Position numbers and translations under genes: made by a program. Of a stretch of 64,000 nt of DNA, positions 19,701 to 27,192 are shown piece by piece. The notes under the pieces are model-generated. The model was given only the letters and a program-made list of their open reading frames with translations, ran no database searches and had not been told where the DNA came from. Within the stretch, counting starts at the first letter, position 1; each line of letters opens with the position of its first letter. The stretch spans positions 7,693 through 71,692 of the forward strand of contig JBLHLW010000016.1 in assembly GCA_047621345.1 (NCBI GenBank). The letters are read 5' to 3'. Source of the stretch: Actimicrobium sp047621345 (GTDB lineage Bacteria > Pseudomonadota > Gammaproteobacteria > Burkholderiales > Burkholderiaceae_D).

Positions 19701-19879
19701 CGATGGCGCTGGGCCTCGGTGACGGTGGCGAATCCCAGGCCCCGATGGGCCGCGCGGTGATCGGCGGCGTGATCACCTCGACGCTGCTGACCTTGCTGGT
19801 GGTGCCGGTGGCTTATACGTATCTGGATGCGTGGGGGCGGCGGGCGAAGGGATTTTTTCGGGGGGCGGAGGTGGTTTGA
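16799..19879 (+). CDS. RND-family efflux pump, inner-membrane transporter (HAE1 type)
   Basis: A 1026-residue proton-driven exporter with twelve predicted membrane spans and two large periplasmic loops, in the duplicated layout of AcrB/MexB. The paired proton-relay aspartates lie in CIGLLIDDAIVV (Asp400, Asp401). The C-terminal half has FSIIGFIMLMGLVTKNAILLVDF and the final pore helices. The paired acidic residues and overall sequence favour hydrophobic drugs over the heavy-metal (CzcA) class, though the substrate is unknown. It forms an operon with the adaptor upstream. No regulator gene is adjacent. Confidence 0.93.
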   Translation: MWITKVSIRNPVFATMVMVALMVLGLASYRSLGVEKMPDVQFPFVFIQVMYPGASPEAVENDITKPIENVVNTVRGVKKIVSSSFEGRSLTFIEFDLSANMDHGIQEVRDKIATVRAAFPKDAKEPFVARQEENAQPVATLTLTSASGDMRALSTLSEQVVVKRLQNVAGIGQVTTGGNTSRQILINVDPSRMTAQNIGIDDVLRAIQITNQDMPAGVISRGPAEQLVRVEGKIKDPRAFGKIVVARRASGPVFLDQVADIVDGEREETSISRVNGQRAINISITKVQDANIIEVGLGLKKAVAEMAKTLPEGSTLTIVNSNSDSVERQLDGVKATILEGAVLTMLIVFLFLHSWRSTIITGLTLPISVMATFIAMKAFGFTINALTLMALSLCIGLLIDDAIVVRENIVRHLGMGKSHKDAANDGTSEIGLAVMATTFAIVAVFVPVAFMDGIIGRFFLQFGITVTVAVLVSLFVSFTLDPMLSSVWRDPVENRFRYLPWLGRLMERIEHGIDRLHGRYGRALEWALRWRKLTLLSALLLFVGSLALVPLIGGEMFPETDEGFVTLKFKTAVGSSLAYTDQKIRQVETALKDFPEIASVITTIGGQDGANTAEVSLKLTDRKSTGRRRQKDLEALIRARLKPIAGIELSVGFQKAIYIAILGQDIGKLDAVAKQVMQKLATIKGVTDLENSLAASTPSVVVKIDNERASDLGLTLQQIGAALRPFVAGDTTSYWLAQDGQNYEVNVQLPKAGRERITDLGNLSVASKNLTADGRVIMVPLRQVVEFIPATSPQVIKRQALQRRVGIYGNVEGRPAGDVNKEVQAIIKTIDLPAGVRFDVGGQAEQMKDMLGAAVAALGIAVIFIYLVLASQFGSFLQPVAIMVSLPLSLIGVLLALLITGSTLNMFSIIGFIMLMGLVTKNAILLVDFTNHSQLAGQSQHDAILSAGQVRLRPILMTTMAMIFGMLPMALGLGDGGESQAPMGRAVIGGVITSTLLTLLVVPVAYTYLDAWGRRAKGFFRGAEVV

Positions 19880-20025
19880 GTGGCAGGCGGGGTTTGCGAT
19901 GTGGTGTGGGCATATTCCGGGACTAGGCATGGAACTGACGTCATGAGTGTGTCACTCAATGTTACTTCCACATGCAACGGCGCGATCCGGTTGCAACCGA
20001 CCAAACCTAGTGAAAAACCATTGCC

Positions 20026-21219
20026 ATGAATAACAGACTTGATAACGCATCCTTGCTCTCACCTTCCTCTTCAGCAGAGCCTTGTCGCCGGGCGGCACCT
20101 TATCCGCTGGTTCTGCCACAGATCGACGGCGCCGCCGCACGACGCCGCTCGTATGGGGAGGCGCAAAATAGTGCGACTCGGTCGCTGGCTTGGGCGGTCG
20201 CCATTGAACGAGTAGAAAAAGAGCTTGAGGACTGGGTGGCGGCAGGGCAGGGCAATGAACTTCGCAAGGAAGCGGCGGACAGGATTCTGACGTGTTTCCG
20301 GGAGAAGGGGACTGCTTTGGATTTAGGGTTTTTGCGGCTAAAAACTTTGCCTCATTGCATCGGCAAGTTGCCTGCGCTGCAATCACTGGACGTCTCTTTT
20401 AATGCTCTGACAATGTTGCCCTATCCTATTGGCGACCTGTTACTGCTTCAGTCTCTGGTTGCTTCTGGCAACGACCTCGCGGAACTACCCGATCGCATTG
20501 GCGATTTATTATCGCTTCACACGCTGGACCTCTCGGATAACTTGCTTACAGAATTGCCCGGCAGTATTGGCGAGTTGTTTTTGCTGCATACGCTCGACGT
20601 CTCGGGCAACAAGTTAGTCGCACTGCCCGGCCGTATCGGGGAGATGTCATCGCTTCGCACGCTGGTTCTCTCTGGCAATCACCTCAAAGAACTACCGGGC
20701 AGCATCGGCGCCCTAGCGGAGCTGCAATATCTGGATGCCTCGGACAATGCTCTGATGGGACTCCCCGGTGCCATCGGTAACTTGTCGTCGCTTCACATCT
20801 TGGACCTCTCGAAAAATCACCTTCGGGAGTTGTTTGGCGACATTGGCGGCTTGGCGTCGCTGCAATATCTGGATGTCTCGGACAATACGCTCACGGAACT
20901 TCCCGACGGCATCGCTCAATGGTCGTCACTTCAAATCCTGGACCTGTCGTATAACAAATTCACAGAATTGTCTGACGCAATCAGCACCCTGTCGTCGCTC
21001 CAGTTGCTGCGGCTGCGAGGTAATCCGTTGATGTTTTTGCCTGAGTCCTTGCGCAACCTGCATGCATTTCAGGCGTTTGCCAGTAATCATGACTACTTGG
21101 ATTTGCCCAGTACCAGCCTGAACCGGTCTTGCCTGCCAGCGCTGTTGCGGCCGTTTTCGCGATCTACGTCCGAGAGTTCTCTCGGACTGGTCAAGTCGGT
21201 CGCCGCAAGCAACCGCTGA
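20026..21219 (+). CDS. Leucine-rich-repeat protein, candidate secreted effector
   Basis: A 397-residue protein with about 11 tandem 23-residue repeats (about residues 98-350) of the form LxxLDLSxNxLxxLPxxIGxLxx. The first ~50 residues are Ser/Ala-rich and polar, with no signal peptide. Residues about 62-100 (VEKELEDWVAAGQG, then KEAADRILTCFREKGTALDL) resemble the helical cap before the LRRs of type III effectors of the SspH/SlrP/IpaH group. The NEL ubiquitin-ligase domain of those proteins is absent: only about 50 Ser-rich residues follow the repeats. Codon third positions look less GC-rich than in the neighbouring efflux pump, hinting at transfer. No secretion apparatus or chaperone gene is in the window. 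The LRR assignment is certain; the effector role is inference. Confidence 0.85.
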   Translation: MNNRLDNASLLSPSSSAEPCRRAAPYPLVLPQIDGAAARRRSYGEAQNSATRSLAWAVAIERVEKELEDWVAAGQGNELRKEAADRILTCFREKGTALDLGFLRLKTLPHCIGKLPALQSLDVSFNALTMLPYPIGDLLLLQSLVASGNDLAELPDRIGDLLSLHTLDLSDNLLTELPGSIGELFLLHTLDVSGNKLVALPGRIGEMSSLRTLVLSGNHLKELPGSIGALAELQYLDASDNALMGLPGAIGNLSSLHILDLSKNHLRELFGDIGGLASLQYLDVSDNTLTELPDGIAQWSSLQILDLSYNKFTELSDAISTLSSLQLLRLRGNPLMFLPESLRNLHAFQAFASNHDYLDLPSTSLNRSCLPALLRPFSRSTSESSLGLVKSVAASNR

Positions 21220-21255
21220 CAAGCTGTAGGCCCGATCGTCTGGACAGGCGGCGGC

Positions 21256-22119
21256 TTACTCCTCGGTCATCTCCGTTTTTCGCGTGCTGCTGGCGGCATG
21301 GAAATGATGGACATCGCGTTGCGGGAACGGTAGCGAGCAACCACCGGCTTCGAGCGCTTCCTTGCAGCGCTGTACCAGATCGAGCTTGGTATCCCACCAG
21401 TCGCTGCGGCTGGTCCAGACCCGGAACAGGATATTGACCGAACTGTCGCCCAGCTTGTCGACCTTGATCAGCGGAGCCGGCGTCTCGAGGATGCGCGGAT
21501 CGTCGGCAGCAATCTGTTTGAGGATGGCCAGCGCATCGCCGATGTTGTCCGTGTAGGCGATGCCGTAGCCTTCGTCGATACGACGGATGTCATTGTCGGT
21601 GACGGACAGGTTGACGATGGTCTGGCCCCAGATTTTGGAATTCGGAATGAAGACTGTCGGTCCGTCTGGCAAATGCCCCTTGCAGATGAAGAAGCCAACC
21701 GCATCGATGATGTAGACCTGACTGTCGAGTTGGACCACGTCGCCGATCTTGAAAGGCCGAAAGAACAGGATCATCACGCCGGCAGCGACATTGCTGAGCG
21801 TCCCTTGCAAGGCTAGTCCGACCGCCAGACCGGCGGCGCCTAGCACCGCGATCAAACTGGTGGTTTCGACACCGAAGCGGTTGAGCACCGCCACCAGCGT
21901 GAAGATCAGGACTGCGACCCGGACGATTTTGCCTGGCAGGTTGTGGAACACCGGATCGATCCGGTGCGATTGACGCATCGCCCGGTCGATCAGGCGCGCC
22001 ACCCAGCCCGCCGCCAGCGCGCCGATAACCAGCGTGGCAATGGCGCCGATCACGTTGATGCCATAGCTGAGCAGGTAGCCGGTCAGGAGGTCGATGAGGT
22101 GTTTGAGCTGTTCATTCAT
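21256..22119 (-). CDS. Small-conductance mechanosensitive ion channel (MscS family)
   Basis: A 287-residue protein with three N-terminal membrane helices. The pore helix TM3 carries the Gly/Ala pattern typical of MscS (VLGAAGLAVGLALQGTLSNVAAGVMILFFRPF), followed by the beta domain FKIGDVVQLDSQVYIIDAVGFF and the cytosolic vestibule. It opens under membrane tension to release solutes on hypo-osmotic shock. MNEQLKHLIDLL at 22119 is the natural start. A GTG at 22164 would add 15 residues. It is convergent with the LRR gene, only 36 bp apart. Confidence 0.93.
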   Translation of the reverse strand: MNEQLKHLIDLLTGYLLSYGINVIGAIATLVIGALAAGWVARLIDRAMRQSHRIDPVFHNLPGKIVRVAVLIFTLVAVLNRFGVETTSLIAVLGAAGLAVGLALQGTLSNVAAGVMILFFRPFKIGDVVQLDSQVYIIDAVGFFICKGHLPDGPTVFIPNSKIWGQTIVNLSVTDNDIRRIDEGYGIAYTDNIGDALAILKQIAADDPRILETPAPLIKVDKLGDSSVNILFRVWTSRSDWWDTKLDLVQRCKEALEAGGCSLPFPQRDVHHFHAASSTRKTEMTEE

Positions 22120-22321
22120 AGTGGATTTTGGAATAACAATGGGAGTGAAGGTGGCGACAAGCACCGGACCGGGACAGGGTGGCGTAATCAGCCGGTGGAG
22201 TCAACCGGCCATGTAGCCCGGCATTGCGTTGAAGTCGCCGGTCCGAGACCGATGAAGTTGGTCATGCTGGACCAAGTCATGTGCCGTAAGAGTGCTGGCA
22301 GATGGACCAACTGCGTTGTCG

Positions 22322-22660
22322 TTAATCATCCCGTCCGATGTACATCGGGTTGGGCGCAACGTAGGCGATTACCGGGCGGCTGAGCAGACCCGGCGGCGCG
22401 ACGCGAATCAGGTCGACGTGTGATACCTGCAGCGGTCCGTCAAAACTCCAGGCGAAAGTCTTGGTGCCCGAAACAAAGCGGACGATGTCGCCGCCGGTGA
22501 CGTTGACATGCTCCGTTTCAGGTGTCAGGACGATGGTCTTCAAGGCAGCCTCTGCCGGGGCCGCGGTGCCTAGCAGGCTCACAGGCTGATCCGGGAAGGA
22601 CGTGGCGCAGCCGGCAGTCAGGACGGCGGCGAGCAGGAAAGGGATAAGTCGGACATGCAT
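22322..22660 (-). CDS. CzcE-family metal-binding lipoprotein
   Basis: A 112-residue small exported protein. The signal sequence ends in the lipobox LTAGC, so a lipoprotein is predicted. The mature part matches the CzcE pattern (LGTAAPAEAALKTIVLTP, TEHVNVTGGDIVRFV, FAWSFDGPLQVSHVDLIRVAP and the terminal VAPNPMYIGRD). CzcE of Cupriavidus is a periplasmic copper-binding protein linked to metal resistance. Here no czc or cop genes are adjacent, so the metal role is inferred from family only. The ATG at 22660 follows AAAAGGAACAGC, a good Shine-Dalgarno. Confidence 0.8.
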   Translation of the reverse strand: MHVRLIPFLLAAVLTAGCATSFPDQPVSLLGTAAPAEAALKTIVLTPETEHVNVTGGDIVRFVSGTKTFAWSFDGPLQVSHVDLIRVAPPGLLSRPVIAYVAPNPMYIGRDD

Positions 22661-22976
22661 GATGCTGTTCCTTTTATTTGGTTGAAATAAAGAGTGCCGG
22701 ATTGGCATCTAACGTTGGCCAGTGGCGACCGCCCCATCCGCCGCGTCCGCCATCGCCATGCCCACCCCGGAATCCGAATCCGAAAACAAGGATTGCCGGA
22801 GGGCCGACATTGGCTGGCATCGGCACGATATTTTTCAAGGCCACAAAGGAGCAAAACCCCACCGCTGCACGAGGGCAGGGGCGGGGTTTCGGGAGTGTCC
22901 GATAGGGGCAACTTTGCCGTTGCATGCCTTGCACTTGCCTTGCCGATACGCTGGCTTCGCGCTGCCCCCAACCCGC
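22661..22976. other. Intergenic region between hflC and the CzcE-like gene
   Basis: 316 bp. The middle is GC-rich with repeated GGCGGACGCGG-like triplets on the minus strand. A minus-strand frame (22674-22934) ends in a Gly/His/Trp-rich stretch, but I cannot support it as a gene. No terminator hairpin or palindromic element is evident. Confidence 0.5.
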
Positions 22977-23951
22977 TTAGCGGTTAGTCCGCGAGGCGGG
23001 TGGCACGCCGGATCGTTTCAGGTAACGGTAATAGTCGCTGTCGGTGGTGAGGATCATCACGGAATTTTTGTTTTGTCCTTCCTTGTACGATTCCAGCGTA
23101 CGCGAAAAGGCATAAAACTCCGGGTCGGCGTTGTAGGCCACGCCATACACGCGCGTGGCTTCAGCGTCGGCATTACCGCGCACTTCCTGCACCTTACGGT
23201 AGGCGCTGGAGCGGATCTGGCTCAAGTCTTTTTCCATCTCGCCTAGAATTTCGGCGCTGCGACCTTCCCCCTCGGAGCGGAACTGGGCGGCGATACGTTT
23301 ACGTTCCGAGATCATCCTGGCATAGACCCCTTCGCGCACACTCTCGATGTAATCGAGGCGTTTGATGCGCACGTCGACCAGTTCGATGCCGTATTGCGGA
23401 ATGATCTTGCGCGCTTCGGTCAGGATGGTGCGGGTGATTTCTTCGCGACCACGCACGATTTCCTGTTCCAGGTCATCGCGCACTTCGCTAGTCACTTCAT
23501 CGAGGATTTCGCCCTCTGGCACGATCCACGATGCGCTGCGTACCAGTTCGCGCAGTTCACTGCCTGACACTTGATCGCGCACGACCGAGTCGATGATGTC
23601 ATCGAGACGGGAGCGGGCGCCCGCTTCGGAAGCGACGCTTTCAAGGAATGTCTTGGCGTCCGCGATGCGCCAGCGTGCGGTCGTGTCGATCCAGATGAAC
23701 TCGCGTCCTTTGGTCGGAATCTGGTTCGGCGAGCCGTCCCAGATCAGCAATCTCTTTTCGAATACGCGTACTTCCTGAATGAACGGTATTTTCATGTGCA
23801 AGCCGGCTGTGGTCAGCGTCTCTCCTACCGGCTTACCGAATTGCACGATGACGGCTTGTTTACCTTCCTCCAGCGTAAAAAACGTGCCAGAAAATCCGAT
23901 GACGGCTGCCAGCGCGACGCCGGCTAGTCCGATGTTGATGGCTTTCTTCAT
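22977..23951 (-). CDS. hflC: HflC, membrane SPFH-domain modulator of FtsH protease
   Basis: A 324-residue protein with one N-terminal membrane helix (about residues 5-25) followed by an SPFH/band-7 domain (FFTLEEGKQAVIVQFGKPVGE, then GLHMKIPF and VRVFEKRLLIWDG). A charged helical region with SERKRIAAQFRSEGEGRSAEILGEME follows, as in HflC. With HflK it forms a large periplasmic-facing cage around FtsH. It overlaps hflK by 4 nt. In many betaproteobacteria hflKC follow hflX near hisZ/purA. Here they stand alone, so this may be a second HflKC-type pair. Confidence 0.9.
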   Translation of the reverse strand: MKKAINIGLAGVALAAVIGFSGTFFTLEEGKQAVIVQFGKPVGETLTTAGLHMKIPFIQEVRVFEKRLLIWDGSPNQIPTKGREFIWIDTTARWRIADAKTFLESVASEAGARSRLDDIIDSVVRDQVSGSELRELVRSASWIVPEGEILDEVTSEVRDDLEQEIVRGREEITRTILTEARKIIPQYGIELVDVRIKRLDYIESVREGVYARMISERKRIAAQFRSEGEGRSAEILGEMEKDLSQIRSSAYRKVQEVRGNADAEATRVYGVAYNADPEFYAFSRTLESYKEGQNKNSVMILTTDSDYYRYLKRSGVPPASRTNR

Positions 23952-24994
23952 GGTTGTGTCCCTCCTTTGATGCCTGCAGCGGTGTTCGGTGTGACGGGTG
24001 TCTGGCCCCCTTCCATGCGCAACAGCGGCAGCATGGCTTTTTGATCGCTATCGACGACATACAAGGATTTTGCGTCAGGCAAGATGCTGTTCATCGCTTC
24101 CAGATAGAGGCGTTGGCGCGTCACTTCGGGCGCCTTCCGGTAATCGGCGAGGATGGTGGTGAAGCGCGTCGCTTCCCCTTGTGCCCGGTTGACCCGCTCG
24201 ACCGCATAGCCTTCGGCTTCACTAATGGTCCGGTTGGCTTCACCGCGCGCCTGTGGAATTTCACGGTTGGCGCGTTCCTGTGCCTGATTGATGATGCGTT
24301 CACGGTCCTGGCGCGCCGCGTTCACTTCATTGAAGGCGGGTTTGACTGCGTCGGGCGGCGTGACGTCCTGCAGTTCGACGGTGACGAGTCGTACGCCGGT
24401 CTTGTACTCGGTCAGTAGTCGTTGCATTTCATCCCGCACTTCGGTCGAGACGGCGACGCGGCCGACGGTCAGCACATCACTGCCCAAACGGTTGCCGACG
24501 ACCTGACGCATCATGGCTTCCGCCGTGTCCCGGATTGTCTGGCGCGGATCGCGTACCTGGAACAGGAACTGCTCCGGATCTTCGATCCGGTACTGCACAA
24601 TCCACTGCACGTCGATGACATTCAAGTCACCGGTGAGCATCAAGGAAACTTCCTTGAATTTCGTTTTCGGATCCGCATACTGCGAGCGCTCTCCGGACGG
24701 TGTGGCCGTCGTGAAGAAGCCGAACTCTTCCTTCAGGACGCGCGCAGTGGGAACCATCGTGGCGCGCTCTATGCCGATCGGGAATTTGTAATGCAAGCCA
24801 GGCCCGACGGTGCGGTTCACGGCGCCAAAGCGTTGAATGACGCCGGTTTCTTCCGGCTGCACAGTGAACCAGCTGGACATCATGAAAGCCAAAAATACCA
24901 AGCCGCCCGCGATGAGGGCAATGCGACGGAATCCGAATCCGGATGCACGCTTGCGGAAGTCGCTGGCGATATCGTTCATATCTGGTGGTGGCAT
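23948..24994 (-). CDS. hflK: HflK, membrane SPFH-domain modulator of FtsH protease
   Basis: A 348-residue protein. It has one membrane helix (about residues 24-42), then FTVQPEETGVIQRFGAVNRTVGPGLHYKFPIGIE (band-7 domain). The helical arm NEVNAARQDRERIINQAQERANREIPQARGEANR and AEGYAVERVNRAQGEATRF follow, all diagnostic of HflK. The Gly/Pro-rich N-terminal tail of E. coli HflK is absent. TAGGAGA lies 6 nt upstream of the ATG. It is the first gene of a two-gene operon with hflC. Confidence 0.92.
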   Translation of the reverse strand: MPPPDMNDIASDFRKRASGFGFRRIALIAGGLVFLAFMMSSWFTVQPEETGVIQRFGAVNRTVGPGLHYKFPIGIERATMVPTARVLKEEFGFFTTATPSGERSQYADPKTKFKEVSLMLTGDLNVIDVQWIVQYRIEDPEQFLFQVRDPRQTIRDTAEAMMRQVVGNRLGSDVLTVGRVAVSTEVRDEMQRLLTEYKTGVRLVTVELQDVTPPDAVKPAFNEVNAARQDRERIINQAQERANREIPQARGEANRTISEAEGYAVERVNRAQGEATRFTTILADYRKAPEVTRQRLYLEAMNSILPDAKSLYVVDSDQKAMLPLLRMEGGQTPVTPNTAAGIKGGTQP

Positions 24995-25580
24995 GGGGTG
25001 TCTCCTAAGTTGGGGGCGTTGTTGCCGGCCCGATGAATCAGTGAAAGATCAATTGATGAGGCGTGCAATCTGGTCGTCGACTGCGTCTTGGCGCAATGGA
25101 GGATCGTGTACATGCCGATGATTGACGTGCCCGATGTCGGCACAAGGATTTGAAGAGAGTGGCAACAGCGCAATGCGTCTGGTAGCTCTCTCAAAATGCG
25201 TGGGGTAGTTCTGCTTGTTCGGAGCAGCCGTTGTGCTGATGTTGGCGCTCAGGTAACTGTTATCGGATTAAATAACGATCATGATGGCGCGTTGTCGCGG
25301 CGCCTGAAACCGTGTCTGAGTGTTCTTGTGCTTTATCCTTCGGTAGTCATCCTCGTTGATATGGCGTGCCATGTCAACCTGCTGCCGCATTGGAAAGCAG
25401 AGGTAAAAGGATTTTTTTCCATTTTTTTCGATGAGATTTTAAAAAGTGCGATCGTGGAGGCGGCCGCTTGGAATGTTTTCATCACGTCATTCCTCCCTGT
25501 TATTGGCGGCAGATTGGCGAGGAAAAATTAATTTCCATATTGCTTTAAAGTGAAGACATTGCAATTTTCAGACTGATAGC
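24995..25580. other. Gene-free region upstream of hflK and the DCC-family gene
   Basis: 586 bp between divergent genes, distinctly AT-rich from about 25400 to 25570. It must hold two outward promoters. Frames in it (for example 25196-25531, 111 codons) have no recognisable domain and no good ribosome-binding site. No palindromic element of the kinds found elsewhere in the window is seen. Confidence 0.5.
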
Positions 25581-25985
25581 ATGAACTCTCCTTTCAATGC
25601 CCCCCAATCGGTCAGTGTTTTCTTCGATGGCTCTTGCCCGATGTGCCAACGCGAAGTACGCATGTACCGAAAAATTCCGTCGACTGTTCCGATACAGTGG
25701 GTCGATGTCTCCTCCAATCTGCAAGACAACACCACCGGTCGCAGTTGTACCGAGTTGATGGCGCGGTTTCATGTCCGCACGGCGGACGGCGCCGTACTAA
25801 GTGGCGCGCGCGCCTTCGTCGCGCTGTGGTTGCTGTTTCCGAGTTGGCGCTGGCTGGGTCGGATCGGCTCGCTGCCATTGATGCCTGCCATTCTCGAAGT
25901 GGCCTACCGTGGCTTTCTGCTCATCCGCCCGGGAATTCAGTGGATATTCCGAAAAATCTATCCTGATCCGATGCCAGGAAAGTAA
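25581..25985 (+). CDS. DCC-family (DUF393) thiol-disulfide oxidoreductase-like protein
   Basis: A 134-residue protein beginning with a thioredoxin-like fold start, VSVFFDGSCPMCQREV. The conserved DxxCxxC motif that names the DCC family is at about residues 16-21. The family is predicted to have redox activity, but physiological partners are mostly unknown. The remainder is hydrophobic and Trp-rich (FVALWLLFPSWRWLGRIG), consistent with membrane association. It is followed by a bidirectional terminator. Confidence 0.85.
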   Translation: MNSPFNAPQSVSVFFDGSCPMCQREVRMYRKIPSTVPIQWVDVSSNLQDNTTGRSCTELMARFHVRTADGAVLSGARAFVALWLLFPSWRWLGRIGSLPLMPAILEVAYRGFLLIRPGIQWIFRKIYPDPMPGK

Positions 25986-26041
25986 GGGTCGCGCCAACTC
26001 CGATGCGCCGCATGGTGCGGCGACTATGTGCCTGTCAGCGC

Positions 26042-26082
26042 AAAAAAAAGCCGCGCTCTCATGATGAGGAACGCGGCTTTTT
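26042..26082. terminator. Bidirectional rho-independent terminator
   Basis: Stem AAAGCCGCG (26047-26055) and CGCGGCTTT (26072-26080) with flanking A-run on the left and T-run on the right. It works in both directions, ending the DCC gene on the plus strand and the tRNA-Met transcript on the minus strand. Confidence 0.85.
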
Positions 26083-26112
26083 AACATTACGGCACTTCTT
26101 GAAACGTGTTCT

Positions 26113-26189
26113 TGGTGGTGATAGGTGGATTTGAACCACCGACCCCAGCATTATGAGTGCTGTGCTCTAACCAACTGAGCTATATCACC
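26113..26189 (-). tRNA. tRNA-Met (anticodon CAT), elongator type
   Basis: A 77-nt cloverleaf with encoded CCA. The acceptor stem GGTGATA pairs with TATCACC, then discriminator A and CCA. The D-arm is AGCTCAGTTGGTTAGAGC, the anticodon loop is CTCATAA, and the T-arm is GGTGG/TTCAAAT/CCACC. The AGCACTCATAATGCT anticodon arm fits elongator tRNA-Met rather than initiator, which would carry GGG/CCC pairs. A lysidine-modified tRNA-Ile(CAT) is less likely but not excluded. It lies just downstream of miaA. Confidence 0.95.
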
Positions 26190-26226
26190 AAACAGCCCGA
26201 GAGTATCGTGTTTCCGGCTTTTGCTG

Positions 26227-27192
26227 TCAAGGCGAAATTTGCTGTTGACGGGCAATTTCTATTTGGGCAAGTACCAGCGCATTCGCAGCCGGGTCGAGGC
26301 AGTCGATTACGTGCCGCTCCGGCATCGCGCGCAGCCACGTCAGTTGGCGCTTGGCGAGCTGGCGCGTGGCGGCGAGACCTTTTTCGCGCAGTGTGGCCAG
26401 GTCAATGTGGCCGTCGAGGTATTCCCAGGCCTGACGATAGCCAACGCAGCGCATCGATGGCAGTCCCGGATGCAGGTCGCCGCGTCGGCGCAGACCAATG
26501 ACTTCATCGATCAGGTTGGGGTCGCCCGGTGCCAGCATCGCATCGAAGCGGTTGGCGATGCGCCGGTGCAGCGCGCTGCGGTCCGATGGTTCCAGCCCGA
26601 TTGGCAGTAGCGTGAATGGCAGTTGCACCGGCGCAGCTTGAGCCAGCTGGCTGCTCATTGGCTGGCCGGTCAGTTGGTGGATTTCGAGGGCGCGCTGGAT
26701 GCGTTGTGCATCGTTGGGCTTGAGTCTGGCAGCGGTGACCGGATCGATCCGTGCCAGCCGGGCATGCATGCCGGGTGAGCCGATCAGGGCGGCCTCGGCA
26801 TCGAGTGCGGCGCGTACTTCCGGGTCGGCTTCGGGGAGCGTGTCAAGGCCATCGCGCAATGCCTTGAAGTACAGCATGGTGCCGCCCACCAGCAACGGTA
26901 GATTGCCGCGTGCGAGGATCTCGCTGACCAGTTGCAGCGTCGCGGTCCTGAATTGCATCGCTGAATACGACTCCGCCGGATCGAGGATGTCGATCAGGTG
27001 ATGTGGTGCTGCAGCACGTTCGGCGGCCGTCGGCTTGGCTGTACCGATGTCCATGCCGCAATACACCAGCGCGGAATCGACCGAAATGATTTCGGACGGA
27101 ATCACGCGGGCGATGGCCAGCGCGGCGGCAGTTTTTCCGGAGGCGGTCGGCCCCATCAGGGCGATGGCCAGCGGCAGAGGTGGCATCGTCAT
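26227..27192 (-). CDS. miaA: tRNA dimethylallyltransferase
   Basis: A 321-residue enzyme adding a dimethylallyl group to N6 of A37 in tRNAs reading UNN codons. The P-loop is GPTASGKT (about residues 14-21), with the substrate-binding DSALVYCGMDIGTAKP segment, VGGTMLYFKALRDGL and the C-terminal QLAKRQLTWLR. The ATG at 27192 overlaps the mutL stop as ATGA, the same mutL-miaA coupling seen in many proteobacteria. A longer frame starting at 27264 would lie inside mutL and adds no family sequence. Confidence 0.96.
   Translation of the reverse strand: MTMPPLPLAIALMGPTASGKTAAALAIARVIPSEIISVDSALVYCGMDIGTAKPTAAERAAAPHHLIDILDPAESYSAMQFRTATLQLVSEILARGNLPLLVGGTMLYFKALRDGLDTLPEADPEVRAALDAEAALIGSPGMHARLARIDPVTAARLKPNDAQRIQRALEIHQLTGQPMSSQLAQAAPVQLPFTLLPIGLEPSDRSALHRRIANRFDAMLAPGDPNLIDEVIGLRRRGDLHPGLPSMRCVGYRQAWEYLDGHIDLATLREKGLAATRQLAKRQLTWLRAMPERHVIDCLDPAANALVLAQIEIARQQQISP

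Noticed and set aside
16799..19879. Heavy-metal CzcA-type assignment for the RND pump
   Set aside because: The paired DD proton-relay residues and the sequence around them fit HAE1 multidrug pumps better. The nearby CzcE-like gene is not in the same operon.
20026..21219. NEL-type E3 ubiquitin ligase
   Set aside because: The LRR and cap are similar, but there is no domain after the repeats long enough to hold the catalytic Cys region.
22674..22934. Minus-strand frame with a Gly/His/Trp-rich C-terminus between hflC and the CzcE-like gene
   Set aside because: No ribosome-binding site, no family match, and the N-terminal part is Cys/Pro-rich noise. The Gly-rich end follows from the local GC-rich triplets.
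25196..25531. 111-codon plus-strand frame in the gap before the DCC gene
   Set aside because: No recognisable domain, poor start context and an AT-rich second half unlike coding sequence nearby.
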